Below are positions 1 to 6,617 of a stretch of DNA of 11,308 nt, piece by piece. The stretch is from contig JBFWYO010000114.1 in the NCBI GenBank assembly GCA_050186335.1, positions 1-11,308 of the forward strand. Reading direction: 5' to 3'. How positions within the stretch are numbered: position 1 is the first letter of the stretch; every line of letters starts with the position of its first letter. A program made the translations under genes and the position numbers. Source of the stretch: JBFWYO01 sp050186335. GTDB lineage: Bacteria > Pseudomonadota > Alphaproteobacteria > Bin65. The notes under the pieces are model-generated. The model was not told the DNA's origin. It did not search any database and saw nothing but the letters and a program-made list of their open reading frames with translations.

Positions 1-2
1 GC

Positions 3-47
3 GGCGGCGCGGAGGAGACCAGCGCGGCCGAGTCCGTTGCGGGGTGA
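3..47 (+). CDS. Possible C-terminal tail of an upstream gene (partial)
   Basis: An open frame runs in from the left edge and stops at TGA 45-47, encoding a short Gly/Ala/Glu-rich tail ending in ...AAESVAG. It lies 34 bp before the start of the EF-G-like gene, on the same strand, so it could be the end of an operon partner. Fifteen codons are too few to identify a product or to prove that the frame is coding. Confidence 0.3.
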   Translation, partial: GGAEETSAAESVAG

Positions 48-69
48 CGGTTGCGGACGCGCCAACCAT

Positions 70-75
70 AGGAGG
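70..75 (+). promoter_or_regulatory. Shine-Dalgarno AGGAGG deciding the EF-G-like start
   Basis: A perfect AGGAGG lies six bases before the ATG at 82. It favours this ATG over the in-frame TTG at 37, whose extra 15 residues (MRGDGCGRANHRRHG) do not look like part of the GTPase domain. Confidence 0.8.
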
Positions 76-81
76 CACGGC

Positions 82-2121
82 ATGGCCGGAGTCTCGGCGC
101 CCAGATGCGTGGCCTTGGTGGGCCCGTATCTTTCGGGGAAAACCACGCTGCTCGAAAACATTCTGTTCGCGTGCGGCAAGATCGGCCGCAAGGGCACCGC
201 CAAGGAAGGCAACACGGTCGGCGACGCATCGGCGGAGGCGCGTCACCGCCGCATGTCGACGGAGATGACCGTCGCCAACTGCGAATTCATGGGCGACCGC
301 TGGACGTTTCTGGACTGCCCCGGTTCGGTCGAATTCGCCCAGGACATGCATAACGCATTATTGGTCGCCGACGCCGCCGTGGTGGTGTGCGAGCCGATCC
401 CCGAGCGCGCATTGGCCCTCGCGCCGATCCTGCGCTTTCTCGACGATCATTCGATTCCGCACATGCTGTTCGTCAACAAGATGGACGGCGCACGGCAAAC
501 CCGTATCCGCGACCTGCTGAGCTCGCTGCAGGGCGCCTCGGAGCGGCCGCTGGCGCTGCGCCAGGTGCCGATCCGCGACGGCGAGGCGATCACCGGCTAT
601 GTCGACCTGGTCAGCGAGCGTGCCTACAAATACAAACCCGGTCAGGCGTCCGATCTGATCCAGATGCCGGCCGCGGTCAAGGAACGCGAAACCGAGGCGC
701 GCCAGGCGCTGCTCGAATCGCTGGCCGATTTCGACGACAAGCTGCTGGAACAATTGTTGGGCGACGCCGTGCCGCCCAAGCAGGATATCTACAAGCTGCT
801 GACTTCCACCGTGCATGCCGATCGCGTGGTGCCGGTCTTCATCGGCGCGGCGGAACAGGCGTTCGGCGTGCGCCGGCTGCTCAAGGCCCTGCGCCACGAA
901 GTGCCGGGCCCGGATGAAACCGCCGCGCGTCTCGGCTACACGACGAAGCATGCAGACGCGGCGGCGCGCATCTTCAAGACCATCATTTTACCGCATATCG
1001 GCAAGCTGTCGGTCGCGCGGGTGTGGTCGGGCGAGGTCGTCGAGGGCATGACGCTGAACGGCATGCGCGTGGCCGGCCTGTCGCGGCTGCTCGGCGCGCA
1101 GCAGGAAAAGCTGCCCAAGGCCGGCGCCGGCGAGGTGGTCGCGCTGGCGCGCATGGATGCGGCGAAAACCGGCGAAGCGCTGACCGTCAACGGCGCTGCG
1201 GTCAAAGGTCTCGGCAAGTGGCCGGCACCGATGGCGCCGCTGTTCGCCGTTGCGATCGACGTGAAGCGGCGCGAGGACGATGTCAAGCTCTCGCCGGCGA
1301 TCGCGCGTCTGGCCGAGGAAGATCCGTCCTTTGTGATGGAAATGAACCAGGACACGCACGAAACGCTGCTGCGCGGCCAGGGCGAAATCCACCTGCAGGT
1401 CGGCATCGAGCGGCTCAAGAACAAATACAATATCGACGTCGCCGGCAAACGCCCGCGCGTCGCCTACAAGGAAACCATCCGCAAGAACGTCGCCCACCAT
1501 TCGCGCTTCAAACGGCAATCGGGCGGCCACGGCCAGTTCGCCGACATCCAGATCGAAATCCGCCCGCTGCCGCGCGGCAGCGGGTTCGTCTTCGAGGACA
1601 AGATCGTCGGCGGGCGCATTCCGCGCCAGTACATTCCGGCGGTCGAGCAGGGGATCCGGGACTACCTGGCCGAAGGCCCGCTCGGTTTCCCCGTCGTCGA
1701 TATCGCGGTGCGATTGACCGACGGGCAGTTCCATTCCGTCGACTCGTCCGATCAGGCGTTCAAGACTGCGGCCGGCATGGGCATGCGCGAAGCCATGCCG
1801 AAATGCGATCCGGTGCTGCTGGAGCCGATCGCGCATGTGACGATCTCGGCGCCCGCAGAATTCACCGCGCGCGTGCATAGTCTGATCTCGGGAAGGCGCG
1901 GTCACATATTAGGTTTTGGTGCGCGCGAAGGCTGGCGCGGCTGGGACGAGGCGCACGCGCACATGCCGGAATCGGAACTGCACGACCTGATCATCGAACT
2001 GCGCTCGCTGAGCCAGGGCATCGGCAGCTTTTCCTCCAAGTTCGATCACCTGCAGGAACTCAGCGGCCGTGCCGCCGACCAGGTGGTCAAGGCCCGCGCG
2101 GCGGAGAAGGAAGGGAAGTAA
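82..2121 (+). CDS. EF-G-like translational GTPase (EF-G paralogue)
   Basis: The protein has 679 residues, slightly shorter than canonical EF-G (about 700), and shows the full EF-G layout. The G domain has a P-loop GPYLSGKT (14-21), DCPG (78-81) and NKMD (132-135). It is followed by a domain II barrel, then domains III-V with RGQGEIHLQVGIERL, GGHGQFADIQI, IPRQYIPAVEQGI, VDSSDQAFK and a C-terminal SRRGHI-like segment (SGRRGHILG). The domain IV tip histidine (HSVDSS, about H551) is kept. Departures from housekeeping EF-G lie in the GTPase centre: DTPGHVDF is replaced by DCPGSVEF, so the catalytic His is Ser82, and the switch I RGITI motif reads MSTEMTV. It is therefore probably a paralogue acting on or near the ribosome, not the main fusA, which normally sits in the str operon with rpsL, rpsG and tuf; none of those is seen here. 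Its exact role is unknown. The start is set by the AGGAGG at 70-75. Confidence 0.9.
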   Translation: MAGVSAPRCVALVGPYLSGKTTLLENILFACGKIGRKGTAKEGNTVGDASAEARHRRMSTEMTVANCEFMGDRWTFLDCPGSVEFAQDMHNALLVADAAVVVCEPIPERALALAPILRFLDDHSIPHMLFVNKMDGARQTRIRDLLSSLQGASERPLALRQVPIRDGEAITGYVDLVSERAYKYKPGQASDLIQMPAAVKERETEARQALLESLADFDDKLLEQLLGDAVPPKQDIYKLLTSTVHADRVVPVFIGAAEQAFGVRRLLKALRHEVPGPDETAARLGYTTKHADAAARIFKTIILPHIGKLSVARVWSGEVVEGMTLNGMRVAGLSRLLGAQQEKLPKAGAGEVVALARMDAAKTGEALTVNGAAVKGLGKWPAPMAPLFAVAIDVKRREDDVKLSPAIARLAEEDPSFVMEMNQDTHETLLRGQGEIHLQVGIERLKNKYNIDVAGKRPRVAYKETIRKNVAHHSRFKRQSGGHGQFADIQIEIRPLPRGSGFVFEDKIVGGRIPRQYIPAVEQGIRDYLAEGPLGFPVVDIAVRLTDGQFHSVDSSDQAFKTAAGMGMREAMPKCDPVLLEPIAHVTISAPAEFTARVHSLISGRRGHILGFGAREGWRGWDEAHAHMPESELHDLIIELRSLSQGIGSFSSKFDHLQELSGRAADQVVKARAAEKEGK

Positions 2122-2129
2122 GAGCGGCC

Positions 2130-2169
2130 ATCCTTCGAGGCTCGCCCAAGCTGGCTCGCACCTCAGGAT
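2130..2169. repeat. REP-like palindromic intergenic repeat
   Basis: A 40-bp imperfect palindrome bounded by ATCCT (2130-2134) and AGGAT (2165-2169). It contains TCCTTCGA and CTCAGGAT, both of which recur in the repeat at 6459-6479, so the two belong to one family. It begins 8 bp after the EF-G-like stop codon and may also fold in the transcript as a 3' end structure. There is no T-tract, so it is not a clear intrinsic terminator. Confidence 0.6.
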
Positions 2170-2201
2170 CAGGATTTACAAGCAAACAAAAAAACGAAGA
2201 C

Positions 2202-2242
2202 CTCATGGTGAGGTGCGAGCGCAGCGGGCCTCGAACCATGAG
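2202..2242. repeat. Second palindromic repeat in the EF-G/LRR gap
   Basis: Perfect 8-bp arms CTCATGGT (2202-2209) and ACCATGAG (2235-2242) enclose an inner GAGG/CCTC pair. The form resembles intergenic palindromes I recall from Bradyrhizobium-type genomes, and it differs in sequence from the repeat at 2130-2169. It ends 12 bp from the stop of the convergent LRR gene, so it lies between two converging transcripts. Confidence 0.6.
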
Positions 2243-2254
2243 ACCGTGGCAGTT

Positions 2255-3388
2255 CTACTTCGACACCCGCGCCTTGGGCAGGATCTCGTTGAATTTCTTG
2301 ATGCCGTCGTCGGTGACCGCGCTCTTGCGCACTCCGACCGAGGTCAGCGTCTTGAGCTCGGCGAGCTTCAGCAGGCCCGCGTCGGTCACTTTGGTTTCCT
2401 CGAAGCGGATCCAGGTCAGCGCGGGCAACCCGGTCAGATGCGCCATGCCGGCGTCCGTAATGGCAGTACGATCCAGCCACAAGGTGCGCAGCTTCTTCAG
2501 GTTCGCCAACGACTTCAGGCCCTCGTCGGTGATGCCGGTGCCGTTCAGGTAGATCGTCTCGAGCTCGGCCAGGCTGCCGATCGCCGGCATCGATTTGTCG
2601 GTGATCTTGGTGTTCCACACAAACAGCCGGCGCATGTTCTTGAACTTGCCGAGATGCTGCCCGCCGGCATCGTCCAGCTTCGAGCTCATCAACGTCATAT
2701 CCTGCAACTTCGGCGCCGCGGCGATCGCCTCGACGTCTTCGTTGATCTCGGCGAATTGCAGATTGAGCGATTCCATGTTCTGCAATTGGCCGAGCGCCGC
2801 CCAGCCCTTGCGCGTAACGCCCTTCATCGACTGCAGCGTCAGGCTGCGTAAAGCCGGCATGTACTGGAGCGCTTCCAGCCCGGCGTCGCCGATCGGCGTG
2901 TCGCCGATGCGCAGCGTGCGCAACGTCTTGATCGTCGTCAGGTGTTTGACGCCGGCCGCCGTCACCTTGGTCTGTTCGATGCCGAGCGAGGCGAGCGTCT
3001 TGTGATTGGCCATGGCGGCCAGCGCTGCGTCGGTGATCGAGGCGCGGAACAAGTTGAAATCGGTCAGCCGCGGGTTCGGCAGCCGCGCCAGGGCGATCAC
3101 GATGTCGTCGCCGATCCGAGGGTCGGCGGCGGTGATGCTATACAGCTGCGGCATCGCCGACAGCTTGGCAACGTCCGCCGCCTTCAGCTTTGCGAAATCC
3201 ACGCCCTGGAGGCTGACCAACGAGGCAGTGCGCACCGCGTCGGCCGTGAACGGCTTGCCGTTATGCTTGGCGCCGATGTCGTTCAGCCACGCCGCGGTCT
3301 CCTCGGCGGACTGGGCGAAAGCGGCGGATGCGACGGCGACGGCGAACAGTGCGCCAGCCGCGGCGGCGATCAACAGAATGCGGTACAT
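2255..3388 (-). CDS. Exported leucine-rich-repeat protein (longer paralogue)
   Basis: The 377-residue protein starts with a clear Sec signal peptide (MYR, hydrophobic Ala-rich core, predicted cut after AFA at residue 25), so it should be periplasmic or secreted. Residues about 26-105 form a cap (AWLNDIGAKHNGKPF). About eleven repeats of 23-25 residues follow to the C-terminus, with the pattern LxxLxLxxTxITDxGLxxLxxL, as in LRRs of the ribonuclease-inhibitor-like fold. The ORF can be extended upstream to 3517, but the ATG at 3388 gives the signal peptide and has GGAG 8 bases ahead. It is 132 bp downstream of a paralogue on the same strand, so the pair may be co-transcribed. No catalytic domain, anchor or membrane segment follows the LRRs. 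The function is unknown; binding of a protein or glycan ligand is typical of LRRs but is an inference here. Confidence 0.88.
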   Translation of the reverse strand: MYRILLIAAAAGALFAVAVASAAFAQSAEETAAWLNDIGAKHNGKPFTADAVRTASLVSLQGVDFAKLKAADVAKLSAMPQLYSITAADPRIGDDIVIALARLPNPRLTDFNLFRASITDAALAAMANHKTLASLGIEQTKVTAAGVKHLTTIKTLRTLRIGDTPIGDAGLEALQYMPALRSLTLQSMKGVTRKGWAALGQLQNMESLNLQFAEINEDVEAIAAAPKLQDMTLMSSKLDDAGGQHLGKFKNMRRLFVWNTKITDKSMPAIGSLAELETIYLNGTGITDEGLKSLANLKKLRTLWLDRTAITDAGMAHLTGLPALTWIRFEETKVTDAGLLKLAELKTLTSVGVRKSAVTDDGIKKFNEILPKARVSK

Positions 3389-3520
3389 CGGGAAAGCTCC
3401 AATAAGTTGGCGACAGGCGGATTGGCAGTATCGAAGAAGCCGAGTGTACTGTGCCTGCGCGCCGGCGATAGACCGATACGTGACGCTGGCGTATTCGCGG
3501 CGGCGCCTCGGCCGCACGAA

Positions 3521-4573
3521 CTATCTGAGTATTTCCGCCGTCGGCAGAAGCGCTTTGAACCTGCCGATGCCTTCGGCGGTCACGCGGGTGCCGCGCACGT
3601 AGAGCGTCTTCAAGGTCTTGATCTCCGCGAGTTCGAGCAACCCCTCGTCGCCGATGTGCGTGCCGTCAAGCGCGAGCGAGGCCAGTTTTTTAGCGTTGGC
3701 AAAATGCCGCACGCCGGCGTCGGTAATGGGAGTGCCGCCCAGGTCCAGCGTTTCGAGCGCGGGCAGGCTGCCGATCGCCGGCATCGACGCGTCGGTAATC
3801 TTGGCGCGTCGCAGCACGAGGTTGCGCAGCCGCTTCAGCTTGCCGAGCTGCATGCCGCCGGCATCCATGAAAAGCGGGTTGCCCGCCAACAAGGTATTCA
3901 GCTTCGGCGCCGCCGCCAACTCCTCGATCTGCTCGCCGATCCAGCCGTGCGCGGTCAATACTTCGAGATGTTGCATCCGGCCGATCGCGGCCCAGCCCCG
4001 GCGCGAAATGCGTTTGAATTCCCCCAAATTCAGGGATTTCAGCTTCGGCGCATCGACCAAAATCTCCAACCCCGCATCGCCGATCTCGGTATTGTCGACA
4101 GACAAGAACAGCAGATTCTCGATCTTCGCCACAACCCGCAGGCCTTCAGCCGTGATTTTCGTTGAGCTCAAGTTCAGCGACTCGAGGGTGGGGTGGTTTG
4201 CGAATGCCGCCAGCGTCGCATCCGTCGTGCGCGTATTGGTCAGGTCAATGCTGCGCAATTTCGGATTGCGCAATTGCGCGATGGCGACGATCGAGTCCTC
4301 GCCGAATACCCAGCCGTTGACGAACAGGTCGCTCAGCTCCGACATGGCGGATAGTTTGGCGATGTCGGCGGCTTTCAGTTTCTCCGGGTAGAGGCCGGCG
4401 AAGCTGAAGACGTTCGTGCTGCGCACCGCGTCGGCGTCGAAAGGCTTGCCGCGGTTATGCACGCCGATCTGGTTGAGCCAAGCCGCGGCGTCCTCGGCGG
4501 ACTGGGCGAAGGCCGGCGCGGCGGCAAAAATCAGCCCGACCGCGACGCCGGTAGCGAAACGAACGTAACGCAT
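3521..4573 (-). CDS. Exported leucine-rich-repeat protein (shorter paralogue)
   Basis: The 350-residue protein has a signal peptide (MRYVRFATGVAVGLIF, predicted cut after AFA at residue 23) and a cap similar to its neighbour's (QSAEDAAAWLNQIG, GKPFDADAVR, LKAADIAKLSAM). LRRs follow to the C-terminus with TxITDxGL-type turns. Shared segments such as RRGWAAIG and DASMPAIGSL show that it and the gene at 2255-3388 arose by duplication. It has one repeat fewer near the C-terminus and a different closing sequence (ALLPTAEILR). The ATG at 4573 is preceded by GGAG at a 9-base spacing. It is first in the likely two-gene unit and is divergent from the hydratase gene across 90 bp. The function is unknown, and I do not recognise a named family beyond LRR. 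Confidence 0.88.
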   Translation of the reverse strand: MRYVRFATGVAVGLIFAAAPAFAQSAEDAAAWLNQIGVHNRGKPFDADAVRSTNVFSFAGLYPEKLKAADIAKLSAMSELSDLFVNGWVFGEDSIVAIAQLRNPKLRSIDLTNTRTTDATLAAFANHPTLESLNLSSTKITAEGLRVVAKIENLLFLSVDNTEIGDAGLEILVDAPKLKSLNLGEFKRISRRGWAAIGRMQHLEVLTAHGWIGEQIEELAAAPKLNTLLAGNPLFMDAGGMQLGKLKRLRNLVLRRAKITDASMPAIGSLPALETLDLGGTPITDAGVRHFANAKKLASLALDGTHIGDEGLLELAEIKTLKTLYVRGTRVTAEGIGRFKALLPTAEILR

Positions 4574-4663
4574 GCACGAAAACTCCGATGACGATGTACC
4601 AGCTTATCACGCGGTCGCAAACCGGTTAGGCTCGCGGTCCATGCATTTTCATTCGAGCCTGCC
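4574..4663. promoter_or_regulatory. Divergent intergenic region between LRR pair and hydratase operon
   Basis: These 90 bp must carry the promoters of both the minus-strand LRR genes and the plus-strand hydratase/transporter pair, unless the genes are read from further away. I found no convincing -35/-10 pair. A weak candidate facing the LRR genes (TTGCGA, 16 bases, TACATC) matches the -10 consensus poorly. No strong palindromic operator was seen. Confidence 0.35.
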
Positions 4664-5470
4664 ATGAAGCTATCCGCCGCCGCACTCGAACAAGCCGCCA
4701 ACCTGCTGATCGCCGCGCGCGGCGATATGCGCAAGCTGGCCGCGTTTCCGCCCACCTGCGCGCCGCACAACGAAGCCGACGCATACGCGATCCAGGACGC
4801 CTTCGGCGCCGCCACGGGGTGGCCCGTGGCCGGCTGGAAGATCGGCTGCACGTCCGAAGAGGCGCAGAAGATGCTGAGTGCGCCCGGGCCGTTTTTCGGC
4901 CGCGTGTTCGCGCATACGCTGATCCGGATGCCGGGCAAAGGCACGCCCGCCGAGGCCGAGCATCGCGCGTTTCTCGATCCCGGCGTCGAGTCGGAATTCG
5001 CCTTCGTCATGGCGCGCGATCTGCCGCCGCGCGATAAACCTTATTCGCGCGACGAAGTCGGCGCGGCCGTCGCGTCGCTGCATCCGGCGTTCGAGATCGT
5101 CGATCCGCGCTGGCTCGATTGGCTCAAAGTGGGTCTGGCGTCGATCGTCGCCGACAACGGCGCCAATGGCGGGCTGCTGCTCGGGCCCGCGGTTGCGAAC
5201 TGGCGCGCGATCGATCTTGCCGCGGTCAAAGTCTCGCTCACGTTCGACGGCAAGCATGTCATGTCCGGCGAGGGCTCGGCGGTCATGGGCCATCCGCTCA
5301 ACGCGCTGACCTGGCTGGCCAACGAATTGCCGAAGCGCGGACATTTTCTGCGCGCGGGCGAGGCGGTCACCACCGGCACCTGCACCTCGCTGCACAAAAT
5401 CCCGCCCAATATCGCAGCGCGCGCGGATTTCGGCCCGGTCGGCGCGGCCCAGCTCGTGTTCACGCGCTGA
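4664..5470 (+). CDS. 2-keto-4-pentenoate hydratase / FAH-family enzyme
   Basis: The 268-residue length is typical of MhpD-type hydratases, which add water to 2-hydroxypenta-2,4-dienoate-like acids in aromatic meta-cleavage pathways. Related members are 2-oxo-hept-3-ene-1,7-dioate hydratases and decarboxylases. Motifs are GWKIGCTS (57-64); a metal-binding block FLDPGVESEFAF with E109 and E111 as likely divalent-metal ligands; HPAFEIVDPR, with E144 as the third ligand; DNGANGGLLLGP; and MGHPLNALTWLANEL followed by AGEAVTTGTCTS. All are typical of the fumarylacetoacetate hydrolase C-terminal fold. The protein should be cytoplasmic. The start ATG 4664 has only a weak upstream GAG. The stop is 15 bp before a DMT transporter gene, suggesting an operon. 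No dioxygenase or other ring-cleavage gene is nearby, so the actual substrate is not settled. Confidence 0.85.
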   Translation: MKLSAAALEQAANLLIAARGDMRKLAAFPPTCAPHNEADAYAIQDAFGAATGWPVAGWKIGCTSEEAQKMLSAPGPFFGRVFAHTLIRMPGKGTPAEAEHRAFLDPGVESEFAFVMARDLPPRDKPYSRDEVGAAVASLHPAFEIVDPRWLDWLKVGLASIVADNGANGGLLLGPAVANWRAIDLAAVKVSLTFDGKHVMSGEGSAVMGHPLNALTWLANELPKRGHFLRAGEAVTTGTCTSLHKIPPNIAARADFGPVGAAQLVFTR

Positions 5471-5485
5471 GGTTCGCATCGCCGC

Positions 5486-6328
5486 ATGGAGACGCATGTC
5501 CTCTTGCTGGTCCTCTGCGGCGCCGTGCTGCACGCCAGTTGGAACGCCATCGTCAAAGGCAGTTCCGACAAGCTGCTCGATCTGACGCAGACGGCCGTCT
5601 GGTCGGGCATCCTCGCCGCCATTGCGTTGCCGTTCTTCCCGCCGCCGTCCTGGGAGGCATGGCCGTACATGGTCGCCTCCACGGTCGTGCATTTCTTCTA
5701 TTTCCTGCTCGTCGCCGGCGCCTACAAATTCGGCGATCTCACGTTGGCCTATCCGATCATGCGCGGCACCGGGCCGCTGCTGGTGGCGCTTTTATCGGGA
5801 CCGCTGATCGGAGAGAATCTGACGCCGTTCGCCTGGCTCGGCGTCGGCCTCGTGTGCTGCGCGATCTTCACCCTAGGCGTCGACGGTTGGCGCAGGGGCA
5901 AGGCGGCGCGCGCGGGCATCGGCTTCGCGCTGCTCAACGCCGCGGTAATCGCAAGCTATACGCTGTTGGACGGGCTCGGCGCGCGCATCAGCGGCGACGG
6001 CATCAGCTACATGCTGTGGCTTTCGGTGTTCGACGCGTTCCCGGTCGGCCTGTTCGTGTTGTATCGCTGGCGTCGGCCGGTGCTGGCGCACGCGCGCAAG
6101 CGGTGGCGGTTCGGCATCGCGGGCGGCGGCGCCATGGTCGGTTCCTACGGTATCGCGCTGTGGGCGATGACGGTCGCGCCGATCGCCAGCGTCGCCGCCT
6201 TGCGCGAATCGTCGGTGATCTTTGCGACCGTTCTGGGCGCGCTGTTCCTCAAGGAAAAATTCGGCTGGAGCCGAGTTGCGGCAGCGGCGGCCATGGTCGG
6301 CGGCGCGGTGGCGCTCCGGTTGGGGTGA
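5486..6328 (+). CDS. DMT-superfamily (EamA) transporter
   Basis: The 280-residue membrane protein has about ten hydrophobic segments (roughly 3-19, 35-51, 59-78, 88-108, 115-132, 143-162, 172-193, 209-228, 232-254 and 262-279), the 10-TM form of the drug/metabolite transporter superfamily. The internal duplication is visible: AYPIMRGTGPLLVALLS with IGE in the first half matches ALRESSVIFATVLGALF with KEKFG in the second. Members move small metabolites such as amino acids, nucleotides or organic acids across the inner membrane, and sequence alone does not give the substrate. It follows the hydratase gene by 15 bp, so co-transcription is likely and a related organic acid is possible. Its Shine-Dalgarno is weak (GAGG overlapping the previous stop, 13 bases away). 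Confidence 0.88.
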   Translation: METHVLLLVLCGAVLHASWNAIVKGSSDKLLDLTQTAVWSGILAAIALPFFPPPSWEAWPYMVASTVVHFFYFLLVAGAYKFGDLTLAYPIMRGTGPLLVALLSGPLIGENLTPFAWLGVGLVCCAIFTLGVDGWRRGKAARAGIGFALLNAAVIASYTLLDGLGARISGDGISYMLWLSVFDAFPVGLFVLYRWRRPVLAHARKRWRFGIAGGGAMVGSYGIALWAMTVAPIASVAALRESSVIFATVLGALFLKEKFGWSRVAAAAAMVGGAVALRLG

Positions 6329-6338
6329 GCGGCTCACC
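6324..6338 (+). terminator. Small hairpin at the DMT stop codon
   Basis: GGTGAGC (6324-6330) and GCTCACC (6332-6338) are perfect inverted copies spanning the TGA stop. The transcript could form a 6-bp stem with a 3-base loop. No U-tract follows, so termination here is a weak inference. Confidence 0.25.
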
Positions 6339-6383
6339 TTCACCGATCGTACGTGTGGCCCATCCGTCGATACGCGCGCAAGA

Positions 6384-6448
6384 TCGCGCTACTCAGGATG
6401 AGGTCATTTTTTGCTTCTTTAAATTCCACCTCATCCTGAGTAGCGCGA
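6384..6448. repeat. Long perfect inverted repeat, 21-bp arms
   Basis: Bases 6384-6404 are the exact reverse complement of 6428-6448; the 23-bp spacer is AT-rich (TTTTTTGCTTCTTTAAATT). Each arm contains the CTCAGGATGA core seen in the neighbouring repeat. The arrangement is two REP-like units head to head, and it would form a strong hairpin in transcripts from either strand. It lies between the convergent DMT and clpB genes, where it may protect or end transcripts. Confidence 0.8.
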
Positions 6449-6481
6449 AGCGAGCATCGTCCTTCGACAAGCTCAGGATGA
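6432..6481. repeat. REP-like unit overlapping the long inverted repeat
   Basis: CATCCTGAG (6432-6440) pairs with CTCAGGATG (6472-6480), giving an alternative stem that competes with the 21-bp inverted repeat for its right arm. Within it, TCCTTCGACAAGCTCAGGAT is a repeat type I recall as common between genes in many alphaproteobacteria. TCCTTCGA and CTCAGGAT are shared with 2130-2169. Confidence 0.65.
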
Positions 6482-6566
6482 AGGGATGGGCAAGCGGCAC
6501 GATCGAGCGTGTGCAAATTCCGCGTCGAGGCGTTTCAACCGCGCAAAACAAATCTCCGCGCCCCGG

Positions 6567-6600
6567 CCCTCTCCCGTTGGGAGAGGGTGAAGGGCGAGGG
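6567..6600. repeat. CCCTCTCCC/GGGAGAGGG hairpin repeat
   Basis: CCCTCTCCC (6567-6575) and GGGAGAGGG (6579-6587) form a perfect 9-bp stem with loop GTT, followed by TGAAGGGCGAGGG. This is a widespread intergenic repeat form in proteobacterial genomes, from memory. It lies 30 bp past the clpB stop on the minus strand. Read that way, the stem is not followed by a T-run, so it may be a 3' stabilising or weak terminating hairpin only. Confidence 0.65.
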
Positions 6601-6617
6601 GATTTTTCGATCGCGCC

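Noticed and set aside
37..81. TTG start extending the EF-G-like protein by 15 residues
   Set aside because: The extra residues are Arg/Gly-rich and unlike the family, there is no Shine-Dalgarno before it, and AGGAGG fits the ATG at 82.
988..1905. Long minus-strand open frame opposite the EF-G-like gene
   Set aside because: The protein is rich in Arg, His and Asp with no recognisable domain. It is an antisense shadow caused by high GC at third codon positions.
3389..3517. Upstream extension of the longer LRR gene
   Set aside because: It would bury the signal peptide 43 residues into the protein, and the ATG at 3388 has its own GGAG.
2942..4165. 407-residue plus-strand open frame across both LRR genes
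   Set aside because: It runs antisense through two clearly coding LRR genes and their gap, and its sequence is low-complexity Arg/Gln/Gly-rich.
6384..6600. CRISPR array or small RNA gene in the repeat-rich gap
   Set aside because: The repeats are few, inverted and of different types, with no regular spacers; no promoter or RNA family signature was seen.
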